Below are positions 15,323 through 24,851 of a stretch of 64,000 nucleotides of DNA, piece by piece. The notes under the pieces were generated by a model that ran no database searches, was not told where the DNA came from, and worked only from the letters and a program-made list of their open reading frames with translations. The stretch is taken from positions 28,629-92,628 of the forward strand of contig NZ_BDCD01000027.1 in assembly GCF_001613325.1 (NCBI RefSeq), given 5' to 3'. Source of the stretch: Nocardia yamanashiensis NBRC 100130. GTDB lineage: Bacteria > Actinomycetota > Actinomycetes > Mycobacteriales > Mycobacteriaceae. Within the stretch, counting starts at the first letter, position 1. Each line of letters begins with the position of its first letter. The position numbers were made by a program, and so were the translations under genes.

Positions 15323-16852
15323 ATGACCAACACCCTGACCGCCCGTAACACCCGCGAATTGCACACGCGCGCCGCCGCGCTGCTGCAGCGGCTGGGGGTG
15401 GAATCGCCCGAACCGGGCGCACTGTCGGTGCGCACGCCGATCACCGGCGGTGAGCTCGCGACCCTGCGCCCGGACACCGTCGCGGACGTGGACGCGGCCG
15501 TCGCCCGCGCCGCCGACGCCTTCCTCGCCTGGCGCACGGTGCCCGCGCCGCAGCGGGCCGCGGTGGTGCGCCGGCTGGCCGAACTACTGGTGGCGCACAA
15601 GACGGATCTGGGCGAACTGGTCACCCTGGAAGCGGGCAAGATCGGGCCGGAAGCGCTGGGCGAAGTGCAGGAAATGATCGATATCTGCGAATTCGCCATC
15701 GGGCTGTCCCGGCAGCTGTACGGCAGGACCATGCCCTCGGAACGACCCGGGCACCGGCTCATGGAGACCTGGCATCCGCTCGGCGTGGTCGGGGTGATCT
15801 CGGCGTTCAATTTCCCGGTCGCGGTGTGGGCGTGGAATACCGCGCTGGCGCTGGTCTGCGGCGATACCGTGGTGTGGAAGCCGTCGGAGACGACGCCGCT
15901 GACCGCCCTGGCCTGCCACTCGCTACTGCGCCGCGCCGCCCGGGACGTGGGCGCGGATCCCGAAGTGCACCAGCTGATTCAAGGCGATGCGACGGTAGGC
16001 GAACGCCTGGTCGACGATCCGCGCGTGGCGCTGGTCAGCGCCACCGGCTCGGTCCGGATGGGCGGGCTGGTCGCACCCCGGGTGGCCGCGCGTTTCGGCC
16101 GCTGCCTGCTGGAGCTGGGCGGCAACAACGCGGCGGTGGTAACCCCTTCCGCCGACCTGGATCTCGCGGCGCGGGGCATCGTGTTCGCGGCGGCCGGCAC
16201 GGCGGGCCAGCGGTGCACCACCCTGCGCCGGCTCATCGTGCACACCGACGTGGTGGGCCCGCTGCTGGATCGGCTCGCTTCGGCGTATCGCCAACTGCGC
16301 GTGGGCAATCCGCTCGAGGACGGCACCCTGGTCGGGCCGCTGATCAACGAGCGGTCGTATCTCGCCATGCGTGATGCCCTGGATCGCGCCGTGGCCGACG
16401 GCGGTGAATTGATCTGCGGCGGTGAGCGGGTCGAGGGCTTCGGCGAGGACGCCTTCTACGTCCGCCCCGCCATCGTGCGCATGCCCGCCCAGACCGCGGT
16501 GGTCCGCGAGGAGACCTTCGCGCCCATCCTGTACGTGCTCACCTATCAGGAGCTCGACGCCGCCATCGCTATCCACAACGACGTCCCCCAGGGCCTTTCC
16601 TCCGCCATCTTCACCCAGAACCAGCGCGAGGCCGAACGCTTCCTGGCCGCCGACGGCTCCGACTGCGGCATCGCCAATGTGAACATCGGCACCTCGGGCG
16701 CGGAGATCGGCGGCGCGTTCGGCGGTGAGAAGCAAACCGGCGGCGGCCGCGAATCCGGCTCCGACTCCTGGAAGTCCTACATGCGCCGCGCCACCAACAC
16801 CGTCAACTATTCGACGGAACTGCCACTGGCGCAGGGCATCCGGTTCGAGTGA
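15323..16852 (+). CDS. pcd: L-2-aminoadipate-6-semialdehyde dehydrogenase (piperideine-6-carboxylate dehydrogenase)
   Basis: A 509-residue NAD(P)-dependent aldehyde dehydrogenase of the ALDH7-like Pcd group. It oxidises the product of Lat to L-alpha-aminoadipate. Key parts are VVGVISAFNFPVAVWAWN (cofactor and substrate region), VWKPSE (Lys186), catalytic Glu265 in LELGGN and nucleophile Cys298 in AGQRCTT. The C-terminus is complete. ATG at 15323 has GGAG 6 nt upstream. Divergent from lrpA-lat; the trio is collinear with Rv3290c-Rv3293. Confidence 0.94.
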   Translation: MTNTLTARNTRELHTRAAALLQRLGVESPEPGALSVRTPITGGELATLRPDTVADVDAAVARAADAFLAWRTVPAPQRAAVVRRLAELLVAHKTDLGELVTLEAGKIGPEALGEVQEMIDICEFAIGLSRQLYGRTMPSERPGHRLMETWHPLGVVGVISAFNFPVAVWAWNTALALVCGDTVVWKPSETTPLTALACHSLLRRAARDVGADPEVHQLIQGDATVGERLVDDPRVALVSATGSVRMGGLVAPRVAARFGRCLLELGGNNAAVVTPSADLDLAARGIVFAAAGTAGQRCTTLRRLIVHTDVVGPLLDRLASAYRQLRVGNPLEDGTLVGPLINERSYLAMRDALDRAVADGGELICGGERVEGFGEDAFYVRPAIVRMPAQTAVVREETFAPILYVLTYQELDAAIAIHNDVPQGLSSAIFTQNQREAERFLAADGSDCGIANVNIGTSGAEIGGAFGGEKQTGGGRESGSDSWKSYMRRATNTVNYSTELPLAQGIRFE

Positions 16853-16918
16853 GGTGCGACGCCCGAGATCGAAGCGGCGGCGGGCGCTCGCGGTTCGAAC
16901 TCTAGCGCGGAAGCCGAA

Positions 16919-16947
16919 CGGCCCCAACCGGTTTTCGGGTGGGGCCG
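16919..16947. terminator. Bidirectional terminator between pcd and the SDR gene
   Basis: CGGCCCCA pairs with TGGGGCCG and continues after one mismatch through CCG/CGG around a GTTTT loop (12 pairs). It sits between two convergent genes, 67 bp after pcd and 8 bp before the other stop. Confidence 0.6.
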
Positions 16948-16954
16948 TATCGGA

Positions 16955-17806
16955 TCAGTCCTGCTTTTCGACGGCGATGGAGCGGATCTGCTCCTCGTAC
17001 TTCGCGCGGGTGGACTCGTCCGCGGGGTGCAGGGCGCGGTCGCCGTTGAAGAGGCGGCGGACCAGGCGGACGGCCGGTTCGGGGGCGGCGGCGAGGGCCA
17101 CGTCCAGCGGTGCCAGGTAGTTGGGGACGGCTACCTCGGCGCGGCGGGTGCGGACCGTCTGCACGATGGCGGCGGCCACGTCCTCGGGGTCGACGGTGGG
17201 CAGGCCATTGCCGAGTTTGAGGCCCGAGGAGAGGCGGGTGCGGACGGCGGAGGGCATGACGCAGCTGACGCTGACGCCGTGTTCGGCGAATTCGAGACGC
17301 GTTGCGGCGGAGAGCCCTACGGCGGCGAACTTGCTGGCGTTGTAGACGGCCAGTCCGGCGATCGGGATCTTGCCGGCCAGGGAGGCCACATTGACGACAT
17401 GCCCCTTGCCGCGGTCGATCATACCGGGCACGACGGCGCGCATACCGTGGATCAGGCCCCAGACATTCACGTCGATGGTGGTGTGGCCGGTCGCGTCCGG
17501 CTCGTCCAGGAAGGCGCCGGCGGGCATGACACCGGCATTGTTGACCAGGATGTCGATGCGGCCGAAGTCGGCGACCACCCGGTCCCACTGCTCGCGATTG
17601 CGGACGTCGAGCTCGAAAGCCTTGGCGCCCAGGGCGGCCGCGGCGGCTTGCCCGGCGGCGACGTCCACATCGGCGATGGCGATCTCCGCGCCCTTGCTCG
17701 CGAACAGCTCCGCCGCCGACTGCCCGATGCCCCGGCCCGCGCCGGTGATGAGCACCCGCGCTCCGTTCAGATCGATTGCCGGGTAATTGGTTCCGAGGAC
17801 GCTCAT
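16955..17806 (-). CDS. Short-chain dehydrogenase/reductase
   Basis: A 283-residue classical SDR. The Rossmann motif is TGAGRGIG (21-28), the structural motif NNAG (89-92) and the catalytic set Ser142, Tyr155, Lys159 (YNASK). Asp at the end of beta-2 (IADVD) suggests NAD(H) preference. The C-terminal region is longer than the minimal fold and contains an amphipathic, Arg-rich helix region near 245-252, as in membrane-associated actinobacterial SDRs. The ATG at 17806 overlaps the stop of the upstream patatin gene by 4 nt (ATGA), so the two proteins are probably made together. Substrate unknown; a lipid-derived alcohol or ketone is a reasonable guess given the partner. Confidence 0.9.
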   Translation of the reverse strand: MSVLGTNYPAIDLNGARVLITGAGRGIGQSAAELFASKGAEIAIADVDVAAGQAAAAALGAKAFELDVRNREQWDRVVADFGRIDILVNNAGVMPAGAFLDEPDATGHTTIDVNVWGLIHGMRAVVPGMIDRGKGHVVNVASLAGKIPIAGLAVYNASKFAAVGLSAATRLEFAEHGVSVSCVMPSAVRTRLSSGLKLGNGLPTVDPEDVAAAIVQTVRTRRAEVAVPNYLAPLDVALAAAPEPAVRLVRRLFNGDRALHPADESTRAKYEEQIRSIAVEKQD

Positions 17807-18762
17807 GCGAAGGCTCCCTGCTCCACTTGTTTGCGGACGCTGATCAGACTGTGTTCGAAAGTGGCGAGACGACGGCGGCCGTCCATGAAGTTCGGGCCCA
17901 TGACGGCGAGGTCGTCGGCGGTGGCGTCGATGCGCAGCACCTTGACGCCGGTGGCGCGGATCAGATCGATCTCGGCATCGAGCTTCTCGCTCATGCGGTT
18001 TCGCAGCTGCCGTTCGGCGAAATGCCCGGCGCTGGTGGCGGGGACGCGGCCGGTGGAAGCCATCGGTGCGATCACCACGACCTCGTCCAGATCGGCGGGA
18101 ATGAGCAGGTCCACCGAGGCGGTGGAGGCCGCGCCGCCGTCGATGAATTCCCGGCCGTCGATGGACACCGCCGGGAGCCAGCCGGGTACGGCCCACGAAG
18201 CCCGCAGGGCCGCACCGATACTCGCGTCCGGCGCGGACGGTGAACCGAAGGCGACGCGTTCGCCGGTGGCCGCGTCCATGGCCACCAGCCAGGTGGCGGG
18301 ATGCTCGACCCAGCGACGGTTCGGGTTCAGGCGGTCGGCCAGCCGCTGCAGCCAGGCGGGGTCGCCGCCGCCCTGCGGGAGGAGGCCGCTGCCCGCGGTG
18401 AGCAGTGCGTGACCATTGCCCGGGCGGGCGAGCAGGGATCGCGCGGCCCGGCCCGGGGCGATCAGGCGCGGCCGGGGCAGCGGTGGGAAACGGCCCGGCT
18501 CCGAACGCATATGCGCCGCGAGCACCGGGTTCGTGGTGGTGCCGCGCTGCATGTCGACCAGTTCGTCCACACTGATGCCGCTGCCCAGCATGGTCAGCAT
18601 TTCGGCGCCCGCGGAGGTGCCGATCATGACGTCGGCGGTACGCGGGTCCCAGTCCAGTACGTCGCGGGCCGCGGCCAGTGCCGCGACGATCCACGCCGCG
18701 CCGACCGTACCCCCGCAGCCGATCGCCAGGCCACGTCGCTGTGACCCGTTCCTGTTACTCAT
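17803..18762 (-). CDS. Patatin-like phospholipase
   Basis: A 319-residue patatin-family lipid acyl hydrolase with a Ser-Asp dyad. The oxyanion-hole segment GCGGTVGAAW is followed by the nucleophile elbow GTSAG (Ser50) and the dyad Asp208 in the DGG motif. No signal peptide or membrane span is visible, so it is likely cytosolic or peripherally bound. I choose ATG 18762 rather than the GTG four codons earlier because TAGTGT (18776-18771) ends 8 nt before it and would overlap the earlier start. It is translationally coupled to the downstream SDR, suggesting a shared lipid substrate path. Confidence 0.88.
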   Translation of the reverse strand: MSNRNGSQRRGLAIGCGGTVGAAWIVAALAAARDVLDWDPRTADVMIGTSAGAEMLTMLGSGISVDELVDMQRGTTTNPVLAAHMRSEPGRFPPLPRPRLIAPGRAARSLLARPGNGHALLTAGSGLLPQGGGDPAWLQRLADRLNPNRRWVEHPATWLVAMDAATGERVAFGSPSAPDASIGAALRASWAVPGWLPAVSIDGREFIDGGAASTASVDLLIPADLDEVVVIAPMASTGRVPATSAGHFAERQLRNRMSEKLDAEIDLIRATGVKVLRIDATADDLAVMGPNFMDGRRRLATFEHSLISVRKQVEQGAFA

Positions 18763-18770
18763 GGTTTCGA

Positions 18771-18776
18771 ACACTA
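18771..18776 (-). promoter_or_regulatory. Leaderless -10 element of patatin-SDR pair
   Basis: TAGTGT on the minus strand ends 8 nt before the ATG at 18762. It decides between two possible starts, since the alternative GTG at 18774 lies inside the box. Confidence 0.45.
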
Positions 18777-18841
18777 CCGGCTGAAACGGCCCCGCGCATA
18801 GAGTTCAGATACCGCCAGTATCTGGAAAAGATCTCGCTTCC

Positions 18842-19387
18842 TCAGGCCCGGAAGTGCAGGGTCCATTCACCGCGATAGTGCAGGCGCGTCACGCTGACCG
18901 GGGGAATGTCGATGCGCCAGAAGGACTTCGCCGGGGCATCGAGGGTGACGAGCAGGGCCGCGCGAATCACCGCCGGATGGGTGATGGCGATGGTGGGTTC
19001 ACCCTCGACGGCGATATCGGCCAGCCATTCCCCCGTGCGCTCGATGACATCGACCACGGCTTCACCACCGTGCCCCCGAAAGGCCGGGTCGGTGAGCCAG
19101 AGGTAGAGATCCTCCTTGGGCACCGACATGAGTTCCCCGCCGCGCCAGGCCCCGGCGTCGAGGTCGCGTAGTCGGTCGTCCTCCTCGCCCATCAACCCCA
19201 TGAGCGCCGCGGTTTCCACGGTCCGGCGTTCGGGGGCGGTGAGCACGCGGGCGGCGTTCAAACGGCCGATAGCGGAGACGGCGCGGCGGCCGGCCTCGGT
19301 CAGCGGTTCGTCGACCGGGAATCGTGCTTTGCGCATCGCCTCGGTCATTCCATGGCTGACCAAGTCGAGTCGGAGCACCTTCTGCAC
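18842..19387 (-). CDS. Histidine phosphatase superfamily protein with SHG in place of RHG
   Basis: A 181-residue phosphoglycerate-mutase-like protein. The phosphohistidine is His12, but the canonical RHG reads SHG (Ser11); the second conserved His is His137 in ITHPAVIRAALL, and Arg54 in TAPERRTVETA supplies a phosphate ligand. This S-H pattern is found in a subgroup of short actinobacterial members, so it is probably a family feature rather than decay. Substrate unknown. The GTG start at 19387 has TACGCT 7 nt upstream and no Shine-Dalgarno. Confidence 0.8.
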   Translation of the reverse strand: MQKVLRLDLVSHGMTEAMRKARFPVDEPLTEAGRRAVSAIGRLNAARVLTAPERRTVETAALMGLMGEEDDRLRDLDAGAWRGGELMSVPKEDLYLWLTDPAFRGHGGEAVVDVIERTGEWLADIAVEGEPTIAITHPAVIRAALLVTLDAPAKSFWRIDIPPVSVTRLHYRGEWTLHFRA

Positions 19388-19712
19388 GGATGGAAGCGTA
19401 CGCGCGGCGTGGGCGGGCGTATTCCGATTGCCCGTCCTTCGCCCGAGGGGCGCACGGGGCCCCCTCGTTTCGCCCCGGCGCTGCCGGCGATGCCCCGCAC
19501 CGCCTCAGCATTGATGCCCCGAGGTCGGGCGGGCCAAACCTGGAATTCCCGATCGGGGTGCGGGCCGTGAGGTTCGCGGCACCGATGCGGCCCGCAATCC
19601 GGACAGTCGGTTCCCCCAATGACCTCGAAGATCACCTGGAATCGGACATGGGTGGGCGCTCCGGCGGCGGCATGCGGCGATCGTGTCGGTGCCCGGGTGC
19701 AGACTGGGGAAC
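19388..19712. other. 325-bp intergenic region upstream of lhr, no gene seen
   Basis: This gap lies between the divergent histidine phosphatase and lhr starts. It holds the phosphatase -10 box (19400-19395), an imperfect GC hairpin around 19441-19464, and CAGACT 7 nt before the lhr ATG, a weak -10 resemblance. Open frames here have no codon bias or family match. Confidence 0.5.
19395..19400 (-). promoter_or_regulatory. Leaderless -10 element of histidine phosphatase gene
   Basis: TACGCT on the minus strand ends 7 nt before the GTG at 19387; it is the same hexamer as at lat and the enoyl-CoA hydratase gene. Confidence 0.5.
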
Positions 19713-22700
19713 ATGGATCGGTTCTCCCCCGCCACCCGGGCCTGGTTCGAGGGTGCGTTCCCCGCGCCGACGGCCGCGCAGCTGGGAGCCTGGGAATCGA
19801 TCGCGGCGGAGCAGCACACCCTGGTCGTCGCGCCGACCGGATCAGGCAAGACGCTGTCGGCGTTCCTGTGGGCGATCGACCGGCTGGCGACGCGGGAGGC
19901 GGTCGAGGGGCCGCGCAAGACCTCGGTGCTCTACATCTCGCCGCTGAAGGCACTCGCCGTGGACGTGGAACGGAATCTGCGCGCACCGCTGGTCGGCGTG
20001 ACGCAGACGGCCAAACGGCTGGGCGTGGACGCGCCCGAGATCCGGGTGGGGGTGCGGTCCGGGGACACCAGCGCGGCGGATCGGCGCGGGATGCAGCGGA
20101 CGCCGCCGGACATTCTCATCACCACACCGGAATCGCTGTTCCTGATGCTCACCTCGGCGGCGCGCGAGACCCTCGACGCGGTGCAGACCGTGATCGTGGA
20201 CGAGGTGCATGCCATCGCGGGCTCGAAACGCGGTGCGCATCTGGCGCTTTCGCTGGCCCGCCTGGACGCGCTGCGGGCCGCGGCGGGGTTCGAGCGGCCC
20301 GCCCAGCGGATCGGGCTGTCGGCGACGGTGCGGCCGCCGGAGGAGGTGGGGCGGTTCCTGGTCGGGGGCGCGCCCATCACCATCGTGTCGCCGCCCGCGC
20401 CCAAGACGTTCGATCTGTCGGTGCGGGTGCCCGTCGCCGATATGACCGAACCCGATGCGGGCGCGGAGGATTCGGATCAGCCCGGGTCGATCTGGCCGCA
20501 CGTGGACGAGGCCATCGTGGATCTGGTGCTCGAGCATCGGTCCTCGATCGTGTTCGCCAATTCGCGGCGGCTGGCCGAACGGTTGACGGCGCGGTTGAAC
20601 GAGGCGTACTCGGCCCGCATCGGCGAGGCGGTGGACACCGAGCACGCGCCGCCGGCGCAGCTGGGCGCGTCCACCGAGGTGATCCACGGTGCGACAACGC
20701 TTTTGGCGCGCGCCCACCACGGGTCGGTGAGCAAGGAGCAGCGCGCGCTCATCGAGGACGATCTCAAGAGCGGACGGCTGCGCTGCGTGGTCGCCACCTC
20801 CAGCCTCGAACTCGGCATCGATATGGGCGCGGTGGAACTGGTCGTGCAGGTCGAGGCCCCGCCCTCGGTGGCCAGCGGCCTGCAGCGGGTAGGCCGCGCC
20901 GGGCACCAGGTCGGCGAGATCTCGCGCGGCGTCATCTTCCCGAAGCATCGCACCGACGTCATCCACTGCGCGGTGGCTTCGCAGCGCATGACCACCGGCC
21001 AGATCGAGGAACTCCAGGTCCCCGCCCACCCCCTCGACATCCTCGCCCAGCAGACCGTGGCCGCCTGCGCGCTCGAACCCCTGGACGCCGACGCCTGGTT
21101 CGAAACCGTCCGCGCCACCGGCAGTTACGCCGCGCTCCCTCGCTCCGCCTACGAATCCGTTCTCGACCTGCTCGCCGGTCGCTACCCCTCCGACGAATTC
21201 GCCGAACTGCGCCCCCGCATCGTCTGGGACCGCGACGCCGGCACCCTCACCGGCCGTCCCGGCGCGCAACGTCTGGCCGTCACCTCCGGCGGCGCCATCC
21301 CCGACCGCGGCCTGTTCCCGGTCTTCATGGTCGGCGAAAAAGCCTCCCGGGTAGGCGAACTCGACGAGGAAATGGTCTACGAATCCCGCGTCGGCGACGT
21401 CTTCGCCCTGGGCGCGACCAGCTGGCGCATCGAAGAAATCACCTTCGACCGAGTCCTGGTCACTCCCGCCTTCGGCCTCCCCGGCCGCCTCCCCTTCTGG
21501 CACGGCGATTCCCTCGGCCGCCCCGCCGAACTGGGCGCGGCCCTGGGCGAATTCGTCCGCGTCGCCGGGCAGGCGGTGGAACAACACCGCGACCTCGGCA
21601 TCCGTACCACCGCTCGCACCGAAGCAGACCGAGCCCCAGTCGAATTGGCCACCGCCCTGGCCGAATTCGCGGATCAGGATCTCGACCGCACCGGCGGCGG
21701 GAAGTCCAAGGGTCGCGGTAAGAAATCCGGTGCGGTGCGGCAGGTTCCGGAGACGGAGCTGGAGCGGGTGGTGCGGGCCGCGGGGCTGGATGCGAATGCC
21801 ACCGGGAATCTGGTGTCGTTGCTGGCCGAGCAGCGGGAGGCTACGGGGCAGTTGCCGACGGATCGGACGCTCGTGGTGGAGCGGTTCCGGGATGAGCTCG
21901 GGGATTGGCGGGTGGTGTTGCATTCGCCGTACGGGCTGCCGGTGCATGCGCCGTGGGCGTTGGCGGTGGGGGCGCGGCTGCGGGAGCGGTTCGGGGTGGA
22001 TGCGGCGCCTACGTCTTCCGATGACGGGATCGTGGTGCGGTTGCCGGATACGACGGACGATCCGCCGGGGGCGGAGCTGTTCGTGTTCGAGACCGATGAG
22101 ATCGACGATCTGGTGACCGAGCAGGTCGGTGGGTCGGCGCTGTTCGCTTCGCGGTTCCGGGAGTGCGCGGCGCGGGCGTTGCTGCTGCCGCGGCGGGATC
22201 CGGGGAAGCGGGCGCCGCTGTGGCAGCAGCGGCAGCGGGCGGCCCAATTGCTGGATGTGGCACGGAAGTTCCCGGATTTTCCGATCCTGCTGGAGACGGT
22301 GCGGGAATGCCTGCAGGACGTGTACGACCTGCCTTCGCTGCGGGATCTGCTGGGGCGGGTGGCGCGGCGGCAGGTGCGTCTGGTGGAGGTGGAGACCGCC
22401 ACCCCGTCGCCGTTCGCGAACTCGCTGCTGTTCGACTACATCGGGCAGTTCATGTACGAGGGCGACAGTCCGCTGGCCGAACGGCGCGCTGCCGCACTGT
22501 CTCTGGATTCGAGCCTGCTGGCCGAGCTGCTGGGCCGGGTCGAGCTCCGGGAACTGCTCGATGCGGCGGTACTGGAGCAGACCGAGCGGGAATTGCAGCG
22601 GCTCACGCCGGAACGACAGGCCCGGGATATGGAAGGACTTGCGGATCTGCTGAGGCTACTCGGGCCGGTGACGGCCGCCGAGGCCGCCGAACGCAGTACC

Positions 22701-24836
22701 GACGACCCCCGGGAATGGTTCGCCGAGTTGGTGAAACGGCATCGTGCACTGGAGGTTTCGTTCGCCGGTTCCCGCTGGTGGGTGGCGATCGAGGACGCCT
22801 CCCGCCTGCGCGACGCCCTCGGCGTCCCACTCCCCATCGGCGTCCCCGCCGCCTTCATCGAACCGGTCGCCGACCCGCTCGGCGATCTCGTCGCCCGCTA
22901 CGCCCGCACCCACGGCCCCTTCACCCTGACCGCGGTCGCCCACCGCTTCGGCCTCGGCTCGGCGGTAGCCGCCACCGCCCTGCACCGCCTCGCCCTCGAA
23001 AAGCGCGTCGTGGAAGGCGAATTCACCCCCGGCTCGGCCGGCACCGAATGGTGCGACTCGGAAGTCCTGCGCCGCCTGCGCCGCCGCTCCCTGGCCGCCG
23101 CCCGCAAGGAAGTAGAACCGGTCGCCACCGCCGCCCTCGGCCGCTTCCTCCCCGCCTGGCAGCACATCGGCACCGGCGAACTGCGCGGCGTAGACGGCGT
23201 AGCCGCCGTAGTAGAACAACTCGCAGGCGTCCCCATCCCCGCCTCCGCCTGGGAATCCCTCATCCTCCCCCTCCGCGTCCGCGACTACACCCCCGCCATG
23301 CTCGACGAACTCCTGTCCACCGGCGAAATCCTCTGGTCCGGCCACGGCTCCATCACCGCCAAAGACGGCTGGATCGCCCTCCACCCCACCGACCAAGCCG
23401 CCCTAACTCTTCCCCCACCCGACCCCCTCGACCTCACCGAAACCCACATCAGCCTCCTGATGGCCCTGGGCGCCACCGTGATCGGCGGTCCACCGGCCGC
23501 CGCTGGACGAACGGCCCGCGACCGAGCCGCATCGGCGAACCCGACCGACCGTGCCGGACACAACGGCGCAGCTACCTCGTCGATCGCCGGCCACGCCGGT
23601 CGCCCCGGCGGATCGGATACGCCGGGCTCGACCGACGCCGGCCCGGCTCGCCCCGCCCCGGAGGGCGAGAACCCGTCCGCCGGTCCCCGGCACGGCACCG
23701 ACACACCGACTCGGTTCCCCGAACCCGTCACCGGCGGCACGACGCACCACGGACGAGGTACGCGCGGCTCCGTGCAAAACCCGCTGGGTGGTGGCGATCC
23801 TGTCTCCGCTCCGGAGCCGGATGCCGCGCGCTACGAGGTGGTTTCGCCCACGGGCGGCGGTGCGTACTTCTTCCGTCAGCTGGCCGACGCCGCGGGCGTC
23901 GAGGACGAGGCGGCGGTGGTCACCGCACTGTGGGAACTGGTGTGGGCCGGATATGTCGCCGGTGACACCTTCGCGCCGGTGCGGGCCCTGCTCGCCGGAA
24001 CCACGCGGACGACCACGGCGCATCGCACACCGCGCCGGGCGCCGCGCGGGCGAATGTATCTGCCACGCACCGGGACTCCGGTGCGGACGAGTCCGCCGCA
24101 GGCCGCCGGGCGCTGGTCACTCTTGCCGGATCGAATCGCGGATCCCACGATTCGCGCGCACGCGACGGCGGATGTACTCCTGGAACGGTACGGGGTGCTG
24201 ACACGCGGGTCGGTCCAGAGCGAAGGCGTGCCGGGCGGATTCGCGTTGATGTACCGGGTGCTCACCGAATTCGAGGACCGGGGCCGATGCCGCCGCGGCT
24301 ACTTCGTGGATTCGCTGGGCGGCGCACAGTTCTCGACCACGGACGTGGTGGATCGGTTGCGCTCGTTCGACACCGACAAGGCGACCGGCCCGGTGGATGA
24401 CCCGTTCGGCGGAGCCGCCGGTGGGCGGCAGCCGAGGGTGACCGGGAGCCGGAACGGCGGGCGCGCGATCGCGCTGGCGGCCTGCGATCCAGCGAATCCG
24501 TATGGCGCGGCACTACCTTGGCCGAAGGCGGCCGCGGAAGGCGCCGGGCATCGCCCAGGTCGCAAGGCCGGCGCGGTAGTCGTGCTGGTGGCCGGTGAAC
24601 TTGTGCTGTACCTGGAACGCGGCGGCAAGACGCTACTCACCTTCACCGAAGATCCGAACACCCGGACGGACGCGGCGGCGGCTCTTGCCGGCTTGGTCCA
24701 TGACCGCCGGGTCGATTCCTTGGTCATCGACCGCGTGAACGGCGAGTCCGTACACGGCAACACCTTCGCCGAGTTCCTCACCGGAGCCGGCTTCGCCGCC
24801 ACCCCCAAGGGTTTCCGCCTCCGGAGCAAGCCGTGA
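19713..24836 (+). CDS. lhr: Lhr family ATP-dependent 3'-5' helicase with a large disordered insertion
   Basis: A 1707-residue superfamily-2 helicase of the Lhr type, a single-strand DNA-dependent ATPase that unwinds RNA:DNA hybrids and is induced by DNA damage in mycobacteria. Walker A is APTGSGKT (40-47), Walker B DEVH (163-166), motif III SAT, and motif VI QRVGRAGH (391-398). The winged-helix and Lhr C-terminal domains follow. About residues 1258-1370 (DNA 23487-23820) are Pro/Gly/Ala/Arg/Thr low-complexity with no fold, which accounts for much of the excess over the roughly 1510 residues of the mycobacterial protein. ATG 19713 follows GGGGA. Neighbouring nei, 15 bp downstream, supports a DNA repair role. 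Confidence 0.94.
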   Translation: MDRFSPATRAWFEGAFPAPTAAQLGAWESIAAEQHTLVVAPTGSGKTLSAFLWAIDRLATREAVEGPRKTSVLYISPLKALAVDVERNLRAPLVGVTQTAKRLGVDAPEIRVGVRSGDTSAADRRGMQRTPPDILITTPESLFLMLTSAARETLDAVQTVIVDEVHAIAGSKRGAHLALSLARLDALRAAAGFERPAQRIGLSATVRPPEEVGRFLVGGAPITIVSPPAPKTFDLSVRVPVADMTEPDAGAEDSDQPGSIWPHVDEAIVDLVLEHRSSIVFANSRRLAERLTARLNEAYSARIGEAVDTEHAPPAQLGASTEVIHGATTLLARAHHGSVSKEQRALIEDDLKSGRLRCVVATSSLELGIDMGAVELVVQVEAPPSVASGLQRVGRAGHQVGEISRGVIFPKHRTDVIHCAVASQRMTTGQIEELQVPAHPLDILAQQTVAACALEPLDADAWFETVRATGSYAALPRSAYESVLDLLAGRYPSDEFAELRPRIVWDRDAGTLTGRPGAQRLAVTSGGAIPDRGLFPVFMVGEKASRVGELDEEMVYESRVGDVFALGATSWRIEEITFDRVLVTPAFGLPGRLPFWHGDSLGRPAELGAALGEFVRVAGQAVEQHRDLGIRTTARTEADRAPVELATALAEFADQDLDRTGGGKSKGRGKKSGAVRQVPETELERVVRAAGLDANATGNLVSLLAEQREATGQLPTDRTLVVERFRDELGDWRVVLHSPYGLPVHAPWALAVGARLRERFGVDAAPTSSDDGIVVRLPDTTDDPPGAELFVFETDEIDDLVTEQVGGSALFASRFRECAARALLLPRRDPGKRAPLWQQRQRAAQLLDVARKFPDFPILLETVRECLQDVYDLPSLRDLLGRVARRQVRLVEVETATPSPFANSLLFDYIGQFMYEGDSPLAERRAAALSLDSSLLAELLGRVELRELLDAAVLEQTERELQRLTPERQARDMEGLADLLRLLGPVTAAEAAERSTDDPREWFAELVKRHRALEVSFAGSRWWVAIEDASRLRDALGVPLPIGVPAAFIEPVADPLGDLVARYARTHGPFTLTAVAHRFGLGSAVAATALHRLALEKRVVEGEFTPGSAGTEWCDSEVLRRLRRRSLAAARKEVEPVATAALGRFLPAWQHIGTGELRGVDGVAAVVEQLAGVPIPASAWESLILPLRVRDYTPAMLDELLSTGEILWSGHGSITAKDGWIALHPTDQAALTLPPPDPLDLTETHISLLMALGATVIGGPPAAAGRTARDRAASANPTDRAGHNGAATSSIAGHAGRPGGSDTPGSTDAGPARPAPEGENPSAGPRHGTDTPTRFPEPVTGGTTHHGRGTRGSVQNPLGGGDPVSAPEPDAARYEVVSPTGGGAYFFRQLADAAGVEDEAAVVTALWELVWAGYVAGDTFAPVRALLAGTTRTTTAHRTPRRAPRGRMYLPRTGTPVRTSPPQAAGRWSLLPDRIADPTIRAHATADVLLERYGVLTRGSVQSEGVPGGFALMYRVLTEFEDRGRCRRGYFVDSLGGAQFSTTDVVDRLRSFDTDKATGPVDDPFGGAAGGRQPRVTGSRNGGRAIALAACDPANPYGAALPWPKAAAEGAGHRPGRKAGAVVVLVAGELVLYLERGGKTLLTFTEDPNTRTDAAAALAGLVHDRRVDSLVIDRVNGESVHGNTFAEFLTGAGFAATPKGFRLRSKP

Positions 24837-24851
24837 CGACACCGTCCAGTC

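Noticed and set aside
19390..19947. Open frames in the gap before lhr
   Set aside because: Low-complexity Arg/Gly/Pro translations, no codon bias, and they run into lhr in the wrong frame.
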